The notes beneath the pieces are model-generated. The model was not told the origin of the DNA and made no database searches. It saw nothing but the letters and a program-made list of their open reading frames with translations. A DNA stretch of 64,000 nt from Oscheius dolichura (taxonomy: Eukaryota > Nematoda > Chromadorea > Rhabditida > Rhabditidae). Shown here one piece after another: positions 35,401 to 46,225 of the stretch. Within the stretch, counting starts at the first letter, position 1. Each line of letters starts with the position of its first letter. Both the position numbers and the translations under genes were made by a program. Location of the stretch: assembly GCA_932521035.1 (NCBI GenBank), contig OW051497.1, positions 9,424,001-9,488,000 on the forward strand, given 5' to 3'.

Positions 35401-38400
35401 AATCGTGTCATTGTCAGCTAGCTAGCCCGGCAGCAGCTGGCTTTTCACAAAGGTGTCAAAGAATAGCTAAGCATAAAAAATGGCTGGGCTTTGTTTCCGG
35501 CTGTGTGAGTAACTAAAATATTGATACAAGTCGCGTCGTCGTATAGATTATTTGAAGTTCGTAGCGAGTGCAACGCATATTCACTATTTGCTTTTGTTAA
35601 TCAGTCGCTTAGGAGGCCTAGAAAGTTTCAAATTTCGCTGTTTCCCTCTCGTTCCCATGTCCTGGCGCTTATCTCGTTGATAAATCATAAATAATCGATG
35701 CCCAGTAGGTGAGAAAACCTTCTTGTTTTCCTCTTTCTGCAGGGCGGTATAGGCAGCGTCCTTAATCTTTTTGCGGAACAATGAGTCAAACGTTCTTCTG
35801 GCCCCCGGCAGCGGCCATTCTTACTATTCGTAGTAGCGGTTTCTTCTTCTCGCCTGCCGCCCTTTAAACTTACATTTGCATTAATTAGACTGAGATGACA
35901 AGGCTTCATCTGCAGGTTGCAGAGTCCTCTAATTGCATATCACATGGCTCAGGGGACAGAATATAATGAACCCTTATGCTTTAAAGAAAAAGATGTGCTT
36001 AGCTCTCCCCGATCATTTCTTTCCCTTTTTATAAGATCGTCGTGCTTTTGCCTATTTGGAGAGCCTCTTTTTGATTACCGGACTTTGACTCATTCCTTAA
36101 AAGTGACCGGAAAGGAAAGACCTTTCCGGATGGAGCGACGTCCCAAAGGGTGCGGTTGTGTTTGTTTTTCCTTGTAGTCCGTCATCCTCGGCCGGGCGAC
36201 CTCTCTGTTCCAAATCGTAACTTACTTGTTTGTCTTACTGTCGACCGTTTCCTCTCCGTCGTTTTCACCCCCTCAATTGAATAGCCCCGGATGTTGAGAT
36301 TCCTTCAAATGCCTCTCCCTTGCCGCTCTTTCGACCACATTCCACCGTTATTTCGCATAATTGCACGCCAGAATCCACTCTACCTAACGAGAAAAAGATC
36401 ACAAATTAATTTTATACTAGCGGGCCAGTCTATTTCTCTTTCTATCCTGCTCCGTTCTCTCTCTCCAGAATTGGTATAAACTCGTCCTCCTAGGGTATAA
36501 ATGAACAGGCTTTGGAAATATCGATCCTTATCCAACAAAAGCCGCGATGAGGATATTATTGACACGATTAAAAAGAACTCAAAGTCCAAAAAGGAAAAGG
36601 ATAAATTATGTAGTTTGACCTATGCCTCTACCCAACTATAAACTTTTTTTTAGATTCCTCAGAATTCCGAACCGCCGATCGAAGTCGTTCTCATAGCAAT
36701 TCACAGCCGAGGGCTAACACTGGTGGAATCAGTAATCCGAGCCATGTTGTCGAGACCCCTCCAGCTGCAAACACCTCTGCAGGACAACTAACTCCAGCGG
36801 CATCCAATCGTGAGATCTTGTTTATTTTTACAAATCCTAGATCTGTATAGTTGATAAGGGGGCCGTCACTGAAAATCAGAGTACGCTGCTCTTCAAAACT
36901 TTAAGTTCTCCGTTTTTTTTAGAAAACCTTGGAGCAAAACTCCCACGCGCTCCTTCTTGTAGGCAAAACGTGCAACAGTAAAAAGGAAATTCGACACTTT
37001 TGTCCATTCTAAACGCTGCGCGGAATCTTTGACCTTCCCACAGGAATACACACCAATTGACATGTTTTTAGGAAATCTGGATCAGATCCGCTTTCATCCT
37101 TTCCATGGAAGGCACATCAACTTGCATAATGATCGTACGGTAGCAACGAGAATGATGCAGGAGTACACACAGGGATACGTCTTCACAGAGCGCCCTGTTA
37201 ACATCAATGAGAAAGTCGTCGTCCAGGTTTGTTTTTACTTTTCCCTTTTATTTCTATTTTTAAGGTCTTGGAAGTGCAGCAGCTATTTAATGGAGGTCTT
37301 GCTTTCGGAGTGACGTGTTGCGATCCATCCAGCTTGAGAAGTGTTGACCTTCCCGACAATTCTGGAGACCTCGTGGAAATGCCCCAATATTGGGTGGGAA
37401 TTCAAGACATTGCCCTCCAACCGGGGAAGAATACTGTATTGAGTTTTTGGATAACGGAAACTGGTAGGCGGACCTTTGTACTCTCCTACAGACATTGTTT
37501 ACTTTCAGCTGAAGTCAAAATGCGCAAAGATGCCGGTAATCCTCACACGGTTCTTCACGTAGACACAAGTGTACCTCTCTACATGTGGTTTGACTGCTAC
37601 GGAACGACGCAATCTATTAAGCTTGTTGGTACGTTTTTATAATAGTTAGCTTTATTAATTCTATTTTTTTAGGATCCTCTAGGTCCTCTTCACCTATGAG
37701 GACGCCTCCAGCATCTACCACTTCACAACCCAGTCGAGTTTCTCTGCCTTCTATTCCCGCCATGACGACGAGAGCACCATCCCGGGAACCAGCTTCTCCT
37801 AGAAGGGAAAACAGTATACCCGCTACTCTTCGCGTTGACAGTAAGCTTCTTTTGGGAATCCTTTAAATAATATTTTCAGTGAGGACAAGACCCTCTATCG
37901 AAAGCACAGTAAGGAGTACGGCTCGATTGACGGTGGACGATCTCTTGGGGACGAATCTTACCAGCAGTACCTCTGCTCCTTCTCTACCCAGCAGAGATCC
38001 TCCTCCCCCTCCTGTTGCTCCAAGGACAGTTAGGGGGCTGATCCCTGCTCCACCTTCAAGGCCGCCTCCACCAGTTCCTTCAACTCCTGGCTACACTATG
38101 TCACCGCCACCCACGGCGGCTCCTGTCTTGACGGTACTTTTTAACAAGATCTATTCTGATGACGTTGTTTTTTCAGCCGCCGGTTCTTGCTTTCCCCCCT
38201 AGTGTAGATGAACTCATCAGGTCGAGCCTCACCGCCAGTCAGAATATTGCCAACGCAGCTTCTGCGCTATCTTCTCCCAGACCATCACCGGCCCCTCGAC
38301 GGGCGCCGGATGTTCCCCCCCATTCTCCGACAATCAAAACAGCTCCAGCAGCTCCCTTAAAAGAAGAACTGGAGGATTTTGACCCGGCCGAGGAATGCAC

Positions 38401-38600
38401 GGTACGCTAGTGTTCTTAGAACCCAAACATCACCTCCTCTATTTTAGGTGTGTATGTCAGCGAAGATTGACGCGGTCATCTACACATGTGGTCACATGTG
38501 TATGTGTTATAACTGTGCCAAACAGACGTTTGAGACACAGGGTCATTGCCCATTGTGTCGCAAGTCCATCCAGGATGTTATCAAGTGCTACAGATCGTGA
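32495..38600 (+). CDS. Neuralized E3 ubiquitin ligase (two NHR domains + RING), alternative first exons
   Basis: Neuralized ubiquitinates Notch ligands at the plasma membrane. Exon 1a at 32495 (MGNAQGANRN, a myristoylation-type start like human NEURL1 MGN) ends in phase 1. It joins after about 2 kb to the exon at 34572 (LVQSLSDLDDSMVINQGTNA). NHR1 is encoded by 34572-35275: LAFHSIHGANVERKSDNR, ESFCKGLAFSNRPISIDE, VLRFGVTNVDPETY, FACPDLTSKSGYWAKALPE and IIVDIYGNSVAVEFV. A Ser/Pro linker starts at 36654. NHR2 follows: IRFHPFHGRHINLHND, FNGGLAFGVTCCDPSSL and WFDCYGTTQSIKLVG. After a Pro-rich region the C3HC4 RING (ECTVCMSAKIDAVIYTCGHM...HCPLCRKSIQDVIKCYRS) ends at TGA 38598-38600. The V-D-S join at the end of NHR1 matches the EFLDS of fly neur. 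Exon 1b (33555-33687) is also phase 1, and exon 1c (36501-36609) enters after NHR1. Confidence 0.88.
33555..33687 (+). CDS. Candidate alternative first exon 1b of neuralized
   Basis: The exon starts MRRRTPSGYYSDDEPLSSSP and continues through Ser-rich sequence to RYMQYRRRVRG. It ends in phase 1 before gttggt, exactly the phase needed to join the NHR1 exon at 34572. It would replace the MGN myristoylation start with a basic, Ser-rich cytosolic N-terminus. The upstream acceptor context is weak, so transcription from a local promoter is as likely as trans-splicing. Confidence 0.45.
36501..36609 (+). CDS. Candidate alternative first exon 1c of neuralized (skips NHR1)
   Basis: ATG 36501 follows the acceptor cctcctag by seven bases and has an in-frame TAA directly upstream, so it can only be an initiation exon. 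MNRLWKYRSLSNKSRDEDII and a Lys-rich stretch end in phase 1 at gtagtt. The next exon (36654, SSEFRTADRSRSHSN) is the same one that the NHR1 exon reaches in phase 1. This gives a short product with only NHR2 and RING. Confidence 0.6.
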
Positions 38601-39258
38601 TGTGTTCTAGTCTTTTTAAACGCTCCTTCTCCTTTCTGTGCATATTTAGTTTATATTCAATATTCTCCTTCTAAGTCAAATATTGGGTGGCTTGCCTGGT
38701 TCTGTACACGAGTCCTAAGCATAATATTCATTTTCTCCAACTTCAATAATATTATAGATGCTTACTATTGTTTCCACCCCCATCTCCCCTCTTTCTCTCT
38801 CATATTGCCACGTTTGCCTTTACATATTTCTCAACGGTTATTGCCCCGCACACACAACTATACCAAAAGAAAGATTACGTTACTGTCTCTGTAGTAGTAT
38901 TTGAACCTTGACGAAAGCAATAAAGTTCAACGAACAATTATGTCGAATCTCTCGCACAAAGAAGAATAATCCGGCCAGCCTGTATGGCCTTGTTTTTGTT
39001 ACAACGGGCGGAAGTTTATCCCAATTGCGTTGCGCTCATTATTTACACGACTGCTGCAACTGCGTAGTAGTGACTCCTGTAGTTTGGAACAGTCCCAGAT
39101 CTTCAGGAGAACAATAGCTTTTGGAACAATTGCAATTAGCCCATTGTTTGTATACACAGTCGGCGATCCTTTGTCTATCTTGGGAAACCATTGTCGGCCT
39201 TTTTTTCGGTCCCCTCTTCCCTTTTCTGTCTCAGTTCCCACGTCTTATTTTCAGAGCC
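38601..39258. other. Intergenic interval after neuralized
   Basis: Neuralized 3' UTR and a probable promoter region for the glutaredoxin gene. Overlapping plus/minus ORFs of 64-81 codons show no motif. No RNA gene was seen. Confidence 0.45.
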
Positions 39259-39894
39259 ATGAAGTTTTTGAATAGTCTCGTGGTGCTGTGCTTCTTGATC
39301 CTTCAGGTAACGTAGCTTTGACCTTGTTTGTTCCTTTCACTTGAGAACTCAAGCGTTACAATGACGAGAGTGTTTTGCCATTTTTAAACAGAGAAATGTT
39401 TTCTCGGGTAAGACTGTAAGTCATCAATTACAGGTGGTTTGCGATGACAACAGTACGACAACCGCTGCTACTACGACAACTTCGACAACAGAAGATCCAA
39501 TGATTATGGACAAGTTGTGGAGAGGAATACATAACCATAAGGTTCTTAGCTGAATGAACCGCCTTAAACATTTTTTTAGGTCATGCTCTACAGTAAGACC
39601 TACTGCAAATTCAGTAAGCGGATAAAGAAGCTCTTGTCTAATTACGAGATCGACGACATGGAGATACTAGAGCTGGACAAACAAGCAGATATGAAGGCTC
39701 TGCAGGTGATTAAACTCTTGTTTTTCCAAAATGTCAGTTTTTAGGCGGCTTTGAAGAAGATTTCTGGGCGGTCTACCGTTCCACAACTCTTTGTTGACGG
39801 CGAGTTTATCGGCGGCTCCGATGATACTAAGGTGCTCGACGAGAAGGGAGAACTTAAGCCCATTTTACTGAGGGCTCACGCCTTACGAAGATAA
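39259..39894 (+). CDS. Signal-peptide-bearing monothiol glutaredoxin
   Basis: A thioredoxin-fold glutaredoxin that reduces glutathione mixed disulfides. ATG 39259 lies four bases after the acceptor ttattttcag. A signal peptide (MKFLNSLVVLCFLILQ) is split from the mature part (VVCDDN) by a first intron. It is followed by a Thr-rich linker. The fold continues MLYSKTYCKFSKRIKKLLSN, EIDDMEILELDKQADM, then the cis-Pro and glutathione-binding loop STVPQLFVDGEFIGGSDDTK, ending RAHALRR at TAA 39892-39894. The active site CKFS keeps only the N-terminal Cys of the usual CPYC, so it is monothiol in form. Signal peptide plus monothiol site suggests an ER, Golgi or secreted location. Dithiol activity is not expected. 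Confidence 0.85.
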
Positions 39895-40241
39895 ACGGCT
39901 TCTCCTGACGATACATCCTTTTTTCTGTTTACGGTGTTCTCCTACGAGTCTTCTCCTACCCCTTCCTGTGCTATTTCTATGAAAGTATGCATTCTAAATA
40001 CAAATTTTCACAAGTGACGGCATTCATCTGTCTATCATTTCCGAAAACAAGAGGGGGAGACAGAGCGACTTACCGAGTCTCTCATATTAGCCTATTCCTT
40101 CATCTCCCTTGACGACACTCATCTTCCTGTCATACCTCCATTATATTTTGCGACCTAGAGCTCAGTTCTCTCGCTTTCCTCTCTGTCAGCCGGAAATTAA
40201 TCTCGGCTCTCACAGCATACCTGGCAATAATCATTGTTAAG

Positions 40242-41191
40242 ATGCGAGCCCTCATTCTCGCCGTTTTGCTGTCTCTTCTCGCTTGTATCAATGCACAAGG
40301 TGAGTTAGCCTTCAAGGTTAGAAGATCCCGTTGTCCGTGGCGCAGCAGACCGCTCGGTGCCATTACACAAAAGTCGGTGGTCTGTCGGAGATACTAAGAA
40401 ATCAAAATCCGCCGATTGGGTGACAAGGAAATAACTTCGGGGCTACTTCGTCCCCAAAACAGTAACAACCTTGAGACCAGGTGGAACAGCATATGACCAC
40501 CGTTCGGTTCTTGTTCCTTTCCCTTTCTTTTCGAGAAACTGATACCACAAACAGCTGACTTGTGTACTTCGACAGGTAAACCGTACATAGAGGAAGTGAT
40601 CAAACAACAAGAACAACGCCATTGGGGGGTAACTTCCTGATAAACTTATGCCCCTTCATGGTTTATTCATCCTCCCACCACCTATTGAAACCACAGATGA
40701 GCTTCCGACTTTTGGGTTGACGTGCGTAATCAGTTTTACAGAATGGGGGTGATGAGATAGCGGATATTAAGATCCGGTTAAGCTACTATTAGGGTTGATT
40801 CTTTCACAGAAACAGACTCCCATTGGAACTATAGTTGATCTATTTCGGGGACTAACTGGTCCCACACGTGCTGGGATTAGCCATTTGAACCCAACAAATG
40901 GTAGCCAAAAGAGTAATCAGCACAAACATTTAACCATTTGGAAAGATCACTTTTTAATTTTCAGAAGAAATTGGATTGGATCGAATGACCAGAACCGCCA
41001 TCAACAACTGGCTCGTACCTTACCCTCGCGTTGGCAAACGCTCCGCAGGACAGGACCCTTTCCAGGAAAAGTAAAGCATTCATCTTTCCCAACTTCTATA
41101 TTATTCTTTCAGTCATTTTTCCCTAGAAAAGCGTCTGTACCTGGCAAGAGTTGGAAAACGCGCCTATTTTGCAGCTCGTGTTGGAAAGTAA
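40242..41191 (+). CDS. CAPA/PRX-amide neuropeptide precursor (NLP-44 type)
   Basis: Five short exons (from about 40242, 40576, 40810, 40965 and 41113) join in frame to give a precursor of about 114 residues. The signal peptide is MRALILAVLLSLLACINAQ. A spacer is followed by AINNWLVPYPRVGKR, SAGQDPFQENHFSLEKR, LYLARVGKR and AYFAARVGK-stop. GKR is the standard amidation and dibasic cleavage signal, so the predicted products are a ...WLVPYPRV-amide, LYLARV-amide and AYFAARV-amide. C. elegans NLP-44/CAPA-1 yields ...LLVPYPRV-amide, LYMARV-amide and AFFYTPRI-amide in a related set, so family assignment is strong. The last peptide ends in ARV here where C. elegans has PRI. The first peptide lacks an upstream dibasic site, so its N-terminus is uncertain. 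Ligand of PRX-amide/neuromedin-U type receptors by family. TAA is at 41189-41191, with an AATAAA signal shortly after. Confidence 0.88.
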
Positions 41192-41367
41192 TACTTGTTG
41201 CACAAATAAACATTGCTGTTAATATCCGAATCATATTTTTGGGAAATATAGATAATACAAAAATAAATTGATGCCATTTTGTCCATGTGAAGCAATGCTG
41301 GCCATAAAACCATTTATTACTATCTAGTGATAAAGCACCGGTGCACGCCCGACTCTGCTTCGGCTCG

Positions 41368-42495
41368 ATGCTGGTCCTCTCACTATTAGCCATAGCTGGT
41401 GAGGTTTTCAATCAATATTCGCTTAAAAGGATATGTTTCTCCGGATCTAGAATATCCTCCTCGATATATTTCCTATAAACAATGAACGGTAAACCTAGTT
41501 GGTCATGCGGATTCTCGTTTCACTCAGACATACACAGAACTAATGTCACCGGGGTTTCTATTATTAATCCTGGGCTATTTTAGGCCTGGCATCGGCAGCC
41601 ACCGATCCGAGATACAAGTACATCGCTTGTGATCCCATTAAACTCCAGACGTGTCAGGCTCAGTTTAACGATGCACTGGGCATTGATCGTAACTTTAAAC
41701 CTAATTCCTGAAAGAGTGAAGTATTTTAGCCTCCTTGGGAGTAACCACCTATCAAGATCTGAGTCAATCAATTCAATACGTCTGGGGAGTAGCGGGAGTC
41801 GCGGGTCTGCGAGCCAGTTGTGAAGCTTTCAAAGGCTACAAGACCTGCTTTGAGTAAGTTGTGTTCCTTCCTGAGTTGAAATTGTGATTAGTACCCCTAC
41901 TGGATACCAGGACTGTGCTCAGAATCCTCTTGGTCTTCTCGCCGACGCCAATGGGTCAGTTCTTCATTCATTTAATGATCAATCTCTTCGTTTTAGAACC
42001 GCCACAGGCATTACTGTAGAACAAGCTTACGGTTATTCGAAGATTTTCAACCAGAATGACTTCGCCTGTGCTTCCGGCTTCCCTCGTTAGCTTTTCATCA
42101 CTTTCGTCATCTGCCTAGCCCTTTAGAATTTGCCAATAACGCCGACTGTGCCCAGAAAGTGTTTCAAACTAAGCTCAATGACATCCAGGCCTGCAGCGAC
42201 GACTTTTGGAAAAGCGTTACCGCTGTCGGCTTCGATCCCAACTTGATTTGCGTGTAGGTCTCTACTCAAACTTTTTCCATATTCCTCTTGAAGATACGCC
42301 AGACAAGCGAAGAACTGTGTCCAAGCCATTTTCCAACAGACCTGTCCCGGCGTGTCTTCTCTTGGCTGGTGGGGATGTCAGTGGGAGCGAACAGGGCTGG
42401 AGACCAGCTTCCCCCAATGCAGTGGATCTTTCTGTACGAGTAAGTGCCATTTAACATCTGATTCATCCATTAACCGTCTTTCAGTGAACAATTGA
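41368..42495 (+). CDS. Secreted cysteine-rich protein, tandem paralogue 1
   Basis: The signal peptide MLVLSLLAIAGLASA is split by an intron. The mature protein has 14 Cys arranged as two similar halves. Key stretches are YIACDPIKLQTCQAQFNDAL, RASCEAFKGYKTC, NADCAQKVFQTKLNDIQAC, NCVQAIFQQTC, GWWGCQWERTG and QCSGSFC, ending TMNN at TGA 42493-42495. Introns are about 40-45 nt. The spacing C-AF-x(n)-C and the closing WGC...C...C are shared with the next two genes, so they are tandem duplicates. It resembles nematode secreted DUF19/T20D4.11-like proteins in Cys density, but I cannot confirm that family. No function is known to me. AATAAA follows near 42543. Confidence 0.75.
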
Positions 42496-43431
42496 AAGCA
42501 AGAGAAGCAATACCAGACTTCTATATTCACACTGTGTATTTGAATAAATTTATTATTTGCAACAGTTGGTTTTTTTATTAGTTGACTCAGAAAAGCCATC
42601 ATTGGCACTTGGAAAGAAACATGAACTGACCATAAAATTTACAACCGGCTGTCTGGTTATCTTTCTGTGGCGGTGCCACAAATACAACAGTACTTTTAAA
42701 AGTCGCTATAGTAACGGCAAAACTTGACTTGACGTGGTTCTCTCTCCTTACTGAACTACACTATGAAGGATGATCTTTTTGGATGTCACCAGATTTGAAA
42801 AGTCAACGCCTTGTTGTAGTCTGAAGCAGTTATCTGAAACTAGTGAACAACTCCCTTAAAAGTTATGACTGTTCTATTTTTTCGATTGAATGACTAAATT
42901 TATGGCGCCCTGAAATGACGACAGATGAGATCAACGCCGCCACGACCACACCCGAACCGACAAGGAGAGAGAGCTGATAGAGCTGGACGCAGGGAAATAA
43001 GTGCCGGATCTCTCTGTGATAGGGAAATACTCCATTCTATAAGTATGTCAATAACCACGAAGACGAGTATCTTGCCATGAATGACGAGCAGAAGGAGAAA
43101 ATAACCTGGTCTGCCTAATTGAGAAACAATAATAGTTCCGACATCACTCGTGTGTTCGCAACGATGCTCAACCATTGCTCCGATACATTAGCCCCTATTT
43201 AATAACGTGGTATCCTTCCTAAAATAACCGTTTAGGGGATTTTCAGCTGAACTTTGATGCTATTTTTCCGCAAAGGGCTCTGGCAGTACTACCTGGACTA
43301 GGTTAGTCCACTCCAATCCTCATAAGATTACGGTTTTAATGGCTCTCTGAATATTATCGGGTGGAGGCAGCATTTACGACCCGACTCTCCACATTGCTAT
43401 CTGGCACATCGGCTCGAGCCAATGTTGCCCC
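42496..43431. other. Intergenic interval between paralogues 1 and 2
   Basis: This holds the 3' UTR of paralogue 1 and a minus-strand 91-codon ORF (42900-43175) with a hydrophobic middle (YFLLLLVIHGKILVFVVIDI). That ORF has no family signature and is not counted as a gene. A promoter for paralogue 2 is presumably here. Confidence 0.45.
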
Positions 43432-44344
43432 ACGCCTTGCTACTCGTCTGCTTCATAGCAGGGGGTAATCTCTTTTATCTCTACATGTTTACAGCATAAT
43501 CCATTTGACAGGAGCAGTGGCCCAGTCTTGCGACGACAACAAATACTTTGAATGTGCCAATAACCTCAATACGGCACTGGGGCTGAGTGATCCTAAGCCG
43601 TTTGAACGGCCTGCAGCTTTCCGTAACAATGTCAGCTATTCATATTGATGCTTTCAACATTCATTCTTCAGGTGGAGCAGTTCTACCAGAATAGCCCTTC
43701 GTCTGGTCTCCGGACAGTTTGCAAGTAGGCTTCCTCTCTTCCGTTAATTTAAAGTTATCTTCAGAGCTTTCCGAGAGTTCAAGCAATGCATGGGTGTTAA
43801 CTATCAAATCTGCATGACTCCTGGTCATTTTGTTGGTATTGGAAACAGCATCTTCAGTTCCTACCAGTACATTAGTACTTTCAACACGATGCACTACACC
43901 TGTGGTGGAGGATTCCAAGGTTTGCTTCGAGCTCTTTGTTTATTCTTACTTTTCCCTTTAGTCTACCTATCCAATCAAAACTGTATGAAGGCCGCTTGGA
44001 CAGGCCCTAGCGCAGAGCAGTTGAGCGCCTGTAGGACCAAATATGAAGTCACCGCCAACGTCCAGACGAGCAATGCTTGCATGTGAGCAATGAGCATTTG
44101 AAAAATATCCAACTTTTGTATTTCAGCCTGGCCAACACCTATTTGAACTGTTGGGAGCAGCAGTTCTTGGCAGCTTGTGGAACCAACTCCAGGGATGCAC
44201 AGTTTTGGGGATGTGAATACGCCAGAATCAATGCGTTCACCAGGTTCCCGGCTTGTCCCATCTCATGTGTCTGTAAGTTTCAATTGAAAGAATCATCTGA
44301 TAATATCATTTTTAGTGCCGCACAATGGAGGAATGATCGGCTAA
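43432..44344 (+). CDS. Secreted cysteine-rich protein, tandem paralogue 2
   Basis: The signal peptide MLPHALLLVCFIAGGAVA is split by an intron. The mature protein has 14 Cys: QSCDDNKYFECANNLNTAL, TVCKAFREFKQCMGVNYQIC, MHYTCGGGFQ, NQNCMKAAW, LSACRTKYEV, TYLNCWEQQFLAAC, FWGCEYARIN and PACPISC, ending PHNGGMIG at TAA 44342-44344. The pattern is the same two-half arrangement as the flanking genes, with the closing WGCEYAR motif shared exactly with paralogue 3. Upstream of the ATG it shares the string tcggctcga with paralogue 1. The function is unknown, and the signal peptide implies export. Confidence 0.78.
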
Positions 44345-44845
44345 AGATACTCTCGTCTCCTTAACTGTAAATGGAATAAATATTTTTATAAACAACAGAC
44401 TTAGTTTTTATTGTTGCTAGATGAGAGAAGAATTACAAAAAGATACTAACCTTTATCTATTAAAAATGGTATCATATTCATACAAATGTTACAGTCGAAA
44501 AATAGAGAGTCCACGATTAGAAGGTACGATAAAGACTTTACGTTAGACCACGCTACCTGGCAGGCAGCGAAGTTTTGAAAGCGTTACGCTGGCTACTGAG
44601 AACTTATACACGCCTTTATTTATTTAAAAGAAAAAAGAGCAAGTCAACAAACGAAGTGATACTTTAAAATACCGGTAGCAGCCACACCCGTTCAAAAAAT
44701 GTGACAAGTCGCCATACGTGAGCGCAATCCAGCTCATAATCCAGTTTTAAGCTGATAAGAGCCCCCTCTCGGAAGCTCGAATGGTAGTTGCTAACTGCAG
44801 ATAAGAGATTGATTTATGGCACAATTTTGCCACCCGTTGAAGGCG

Positions 44846-46225
44846 ATGCGCACTGTGCTGTCCTCCCTCTTCTTCCTCCTTTTCATCGGAGGTAGGGTTT
44901 CCTTCTTCACACAAGTATAAGCCTTTAGGAGCACAAGCTGCTGCTTGTCCCACCGCGGCCAATGCAACCTGCAGCTATCCGATCTTGGAATGTTGTGATC
45001 TGCAGTTCCAGCAATTCCTCGGATTGACCAATTGCACCGGTGGGTACCGAATTATGTGATAAAGTCATCTCAATATCCTGTCGCGACGGAAGGGGCAAAT
45101 GAGATGTTCCTTGTCAATAAGGAAGCGTACTAATAGAGCTCATCTTATAGGAACTGGATACGGGGATGTTTGAACCTACTAAGATAGAAAGCAATAAAGG
45201 TAGACCATTTTCAGGTGCCTTCTATTTCGAGCCCGAATGTCATCAAGCTGAGCTCGAGAAGCTGTATGCTGGAGGAACGCAGGGCCTTTTCAAAGTCTGC
45301 ACGTAAGTGGATATCATTTTGTTTTAAAATTTTCCCGGGCGTTGGACTCTTGAAATTTCGAAGTTCCCGCGACACACCTTATTTCAGAAGTTTCAATATT
45401 TCGCGTTGTGCTATGTCGTCGAGTAACTTCCGTTTTATCAATTAAAGCAACCTTTTATAAACATTCATCCTCCCAGTCTAAATGCATTGCCCTTCGTATC
45501 AGCGGCCACGTTTTATAGACAAAATGACACACCCGATTATCTCTAAAAGTCCTTGTGAAACTAACGAGGGATCTTCTGATTTTTACAGGGCCTTCAACAA
45601 TTTATATCAATGTCTCGGCCCCTCTTCGACAAGTTGCACCAGTATGAGCTTCCACATGGCTAATGGAATGGATTTAGGGTGATTTAGTCTGTTGTATTAT
45701 CCAAAACAATACGTTTTAGAGGTGCATTACAGTTGGCGTCCATCTACAGACAGTACGGATTTGCTTGTGGAGCTGGCTTAGACGGTAACGCGCGACCTTG
45801 ACGTAGTTGAGAGACTTTCCAGCTTTTGTCAATGCTGACACATGCATGGCGTCCATCTTCACCAAGAGCGAAACAGCGGCTCAAATTGCTTCCTGCCGCA
45901 ATGACTTCAGCAACAACCTCAGAGCGGAATGGAGCCAGCGATGCCAGTAATCTCTAATCAAAATTAGTCACCAGTTCTTCAGAGCCTTTGCCCAATACGA
46001 CGGTTGTTTCTCTAAGGTTTTCCGGACTGCTTGCGGTACAGAAGCCGGCTGGTGGGGTTGCGAATATGCTCGACAGGGAGCTCGAGTGACCCTCCATGAT
46101 TGTTATGAATCGTGTTCTGGTAATGTTGAATCCAGCTACCTCACCGCTGTCCGATTTCAGCCACGCAGAACCTTATACCTTCGTCGACTATCCAATTTAA
46201 TGTCGCCTCCAAGAAAAACATGTAA
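44846..46225 (+). CDS. Secreted cysteine-rich protein, tandem paralogue 3
   Basis: The signal peptide MRTVLSSLFFLLFIGGAQA is split by an intron. The mature protein is the longest of the three, with about 18 Cys: CPTAANATCSYPILECC, GLTNCTG, PECHQAELEKLY, KVCTAFNNLYQCLGPSSTSC, GFACGAG, DTCMASIF, ASCRNDF, QRCQAFAQYDGCFSKVF, TACGTEAGWWGCEYARQG and DCYESC. It ends VASKKNM at TAA 46223-46225. Two near-equal halves each centre on a C-x-AF-x(5-6)-C core, suggesting an internal domain duplication that predates the gene duplications. The four extra Cys are mainly in the N-terminal segment. Confidence 0.78.

Noticed and set aside
36501-38600. Reading neuralized 36501-38600 as a separate single-NHR gene
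   Set aside because: The NHR1 exon ending at 35275 joins the same downstream exon (36654) in phase. It restores the conserved V-D-S at the end of NHR1, so one gene with alternative starts is the better model.
42900-43175. Minus ORF with hydrophobic stretch between Cys-rich paralogues
   Set aside because: It is antisense to the presumed UTR/promoter region, with no recognisable family and no splice framing.
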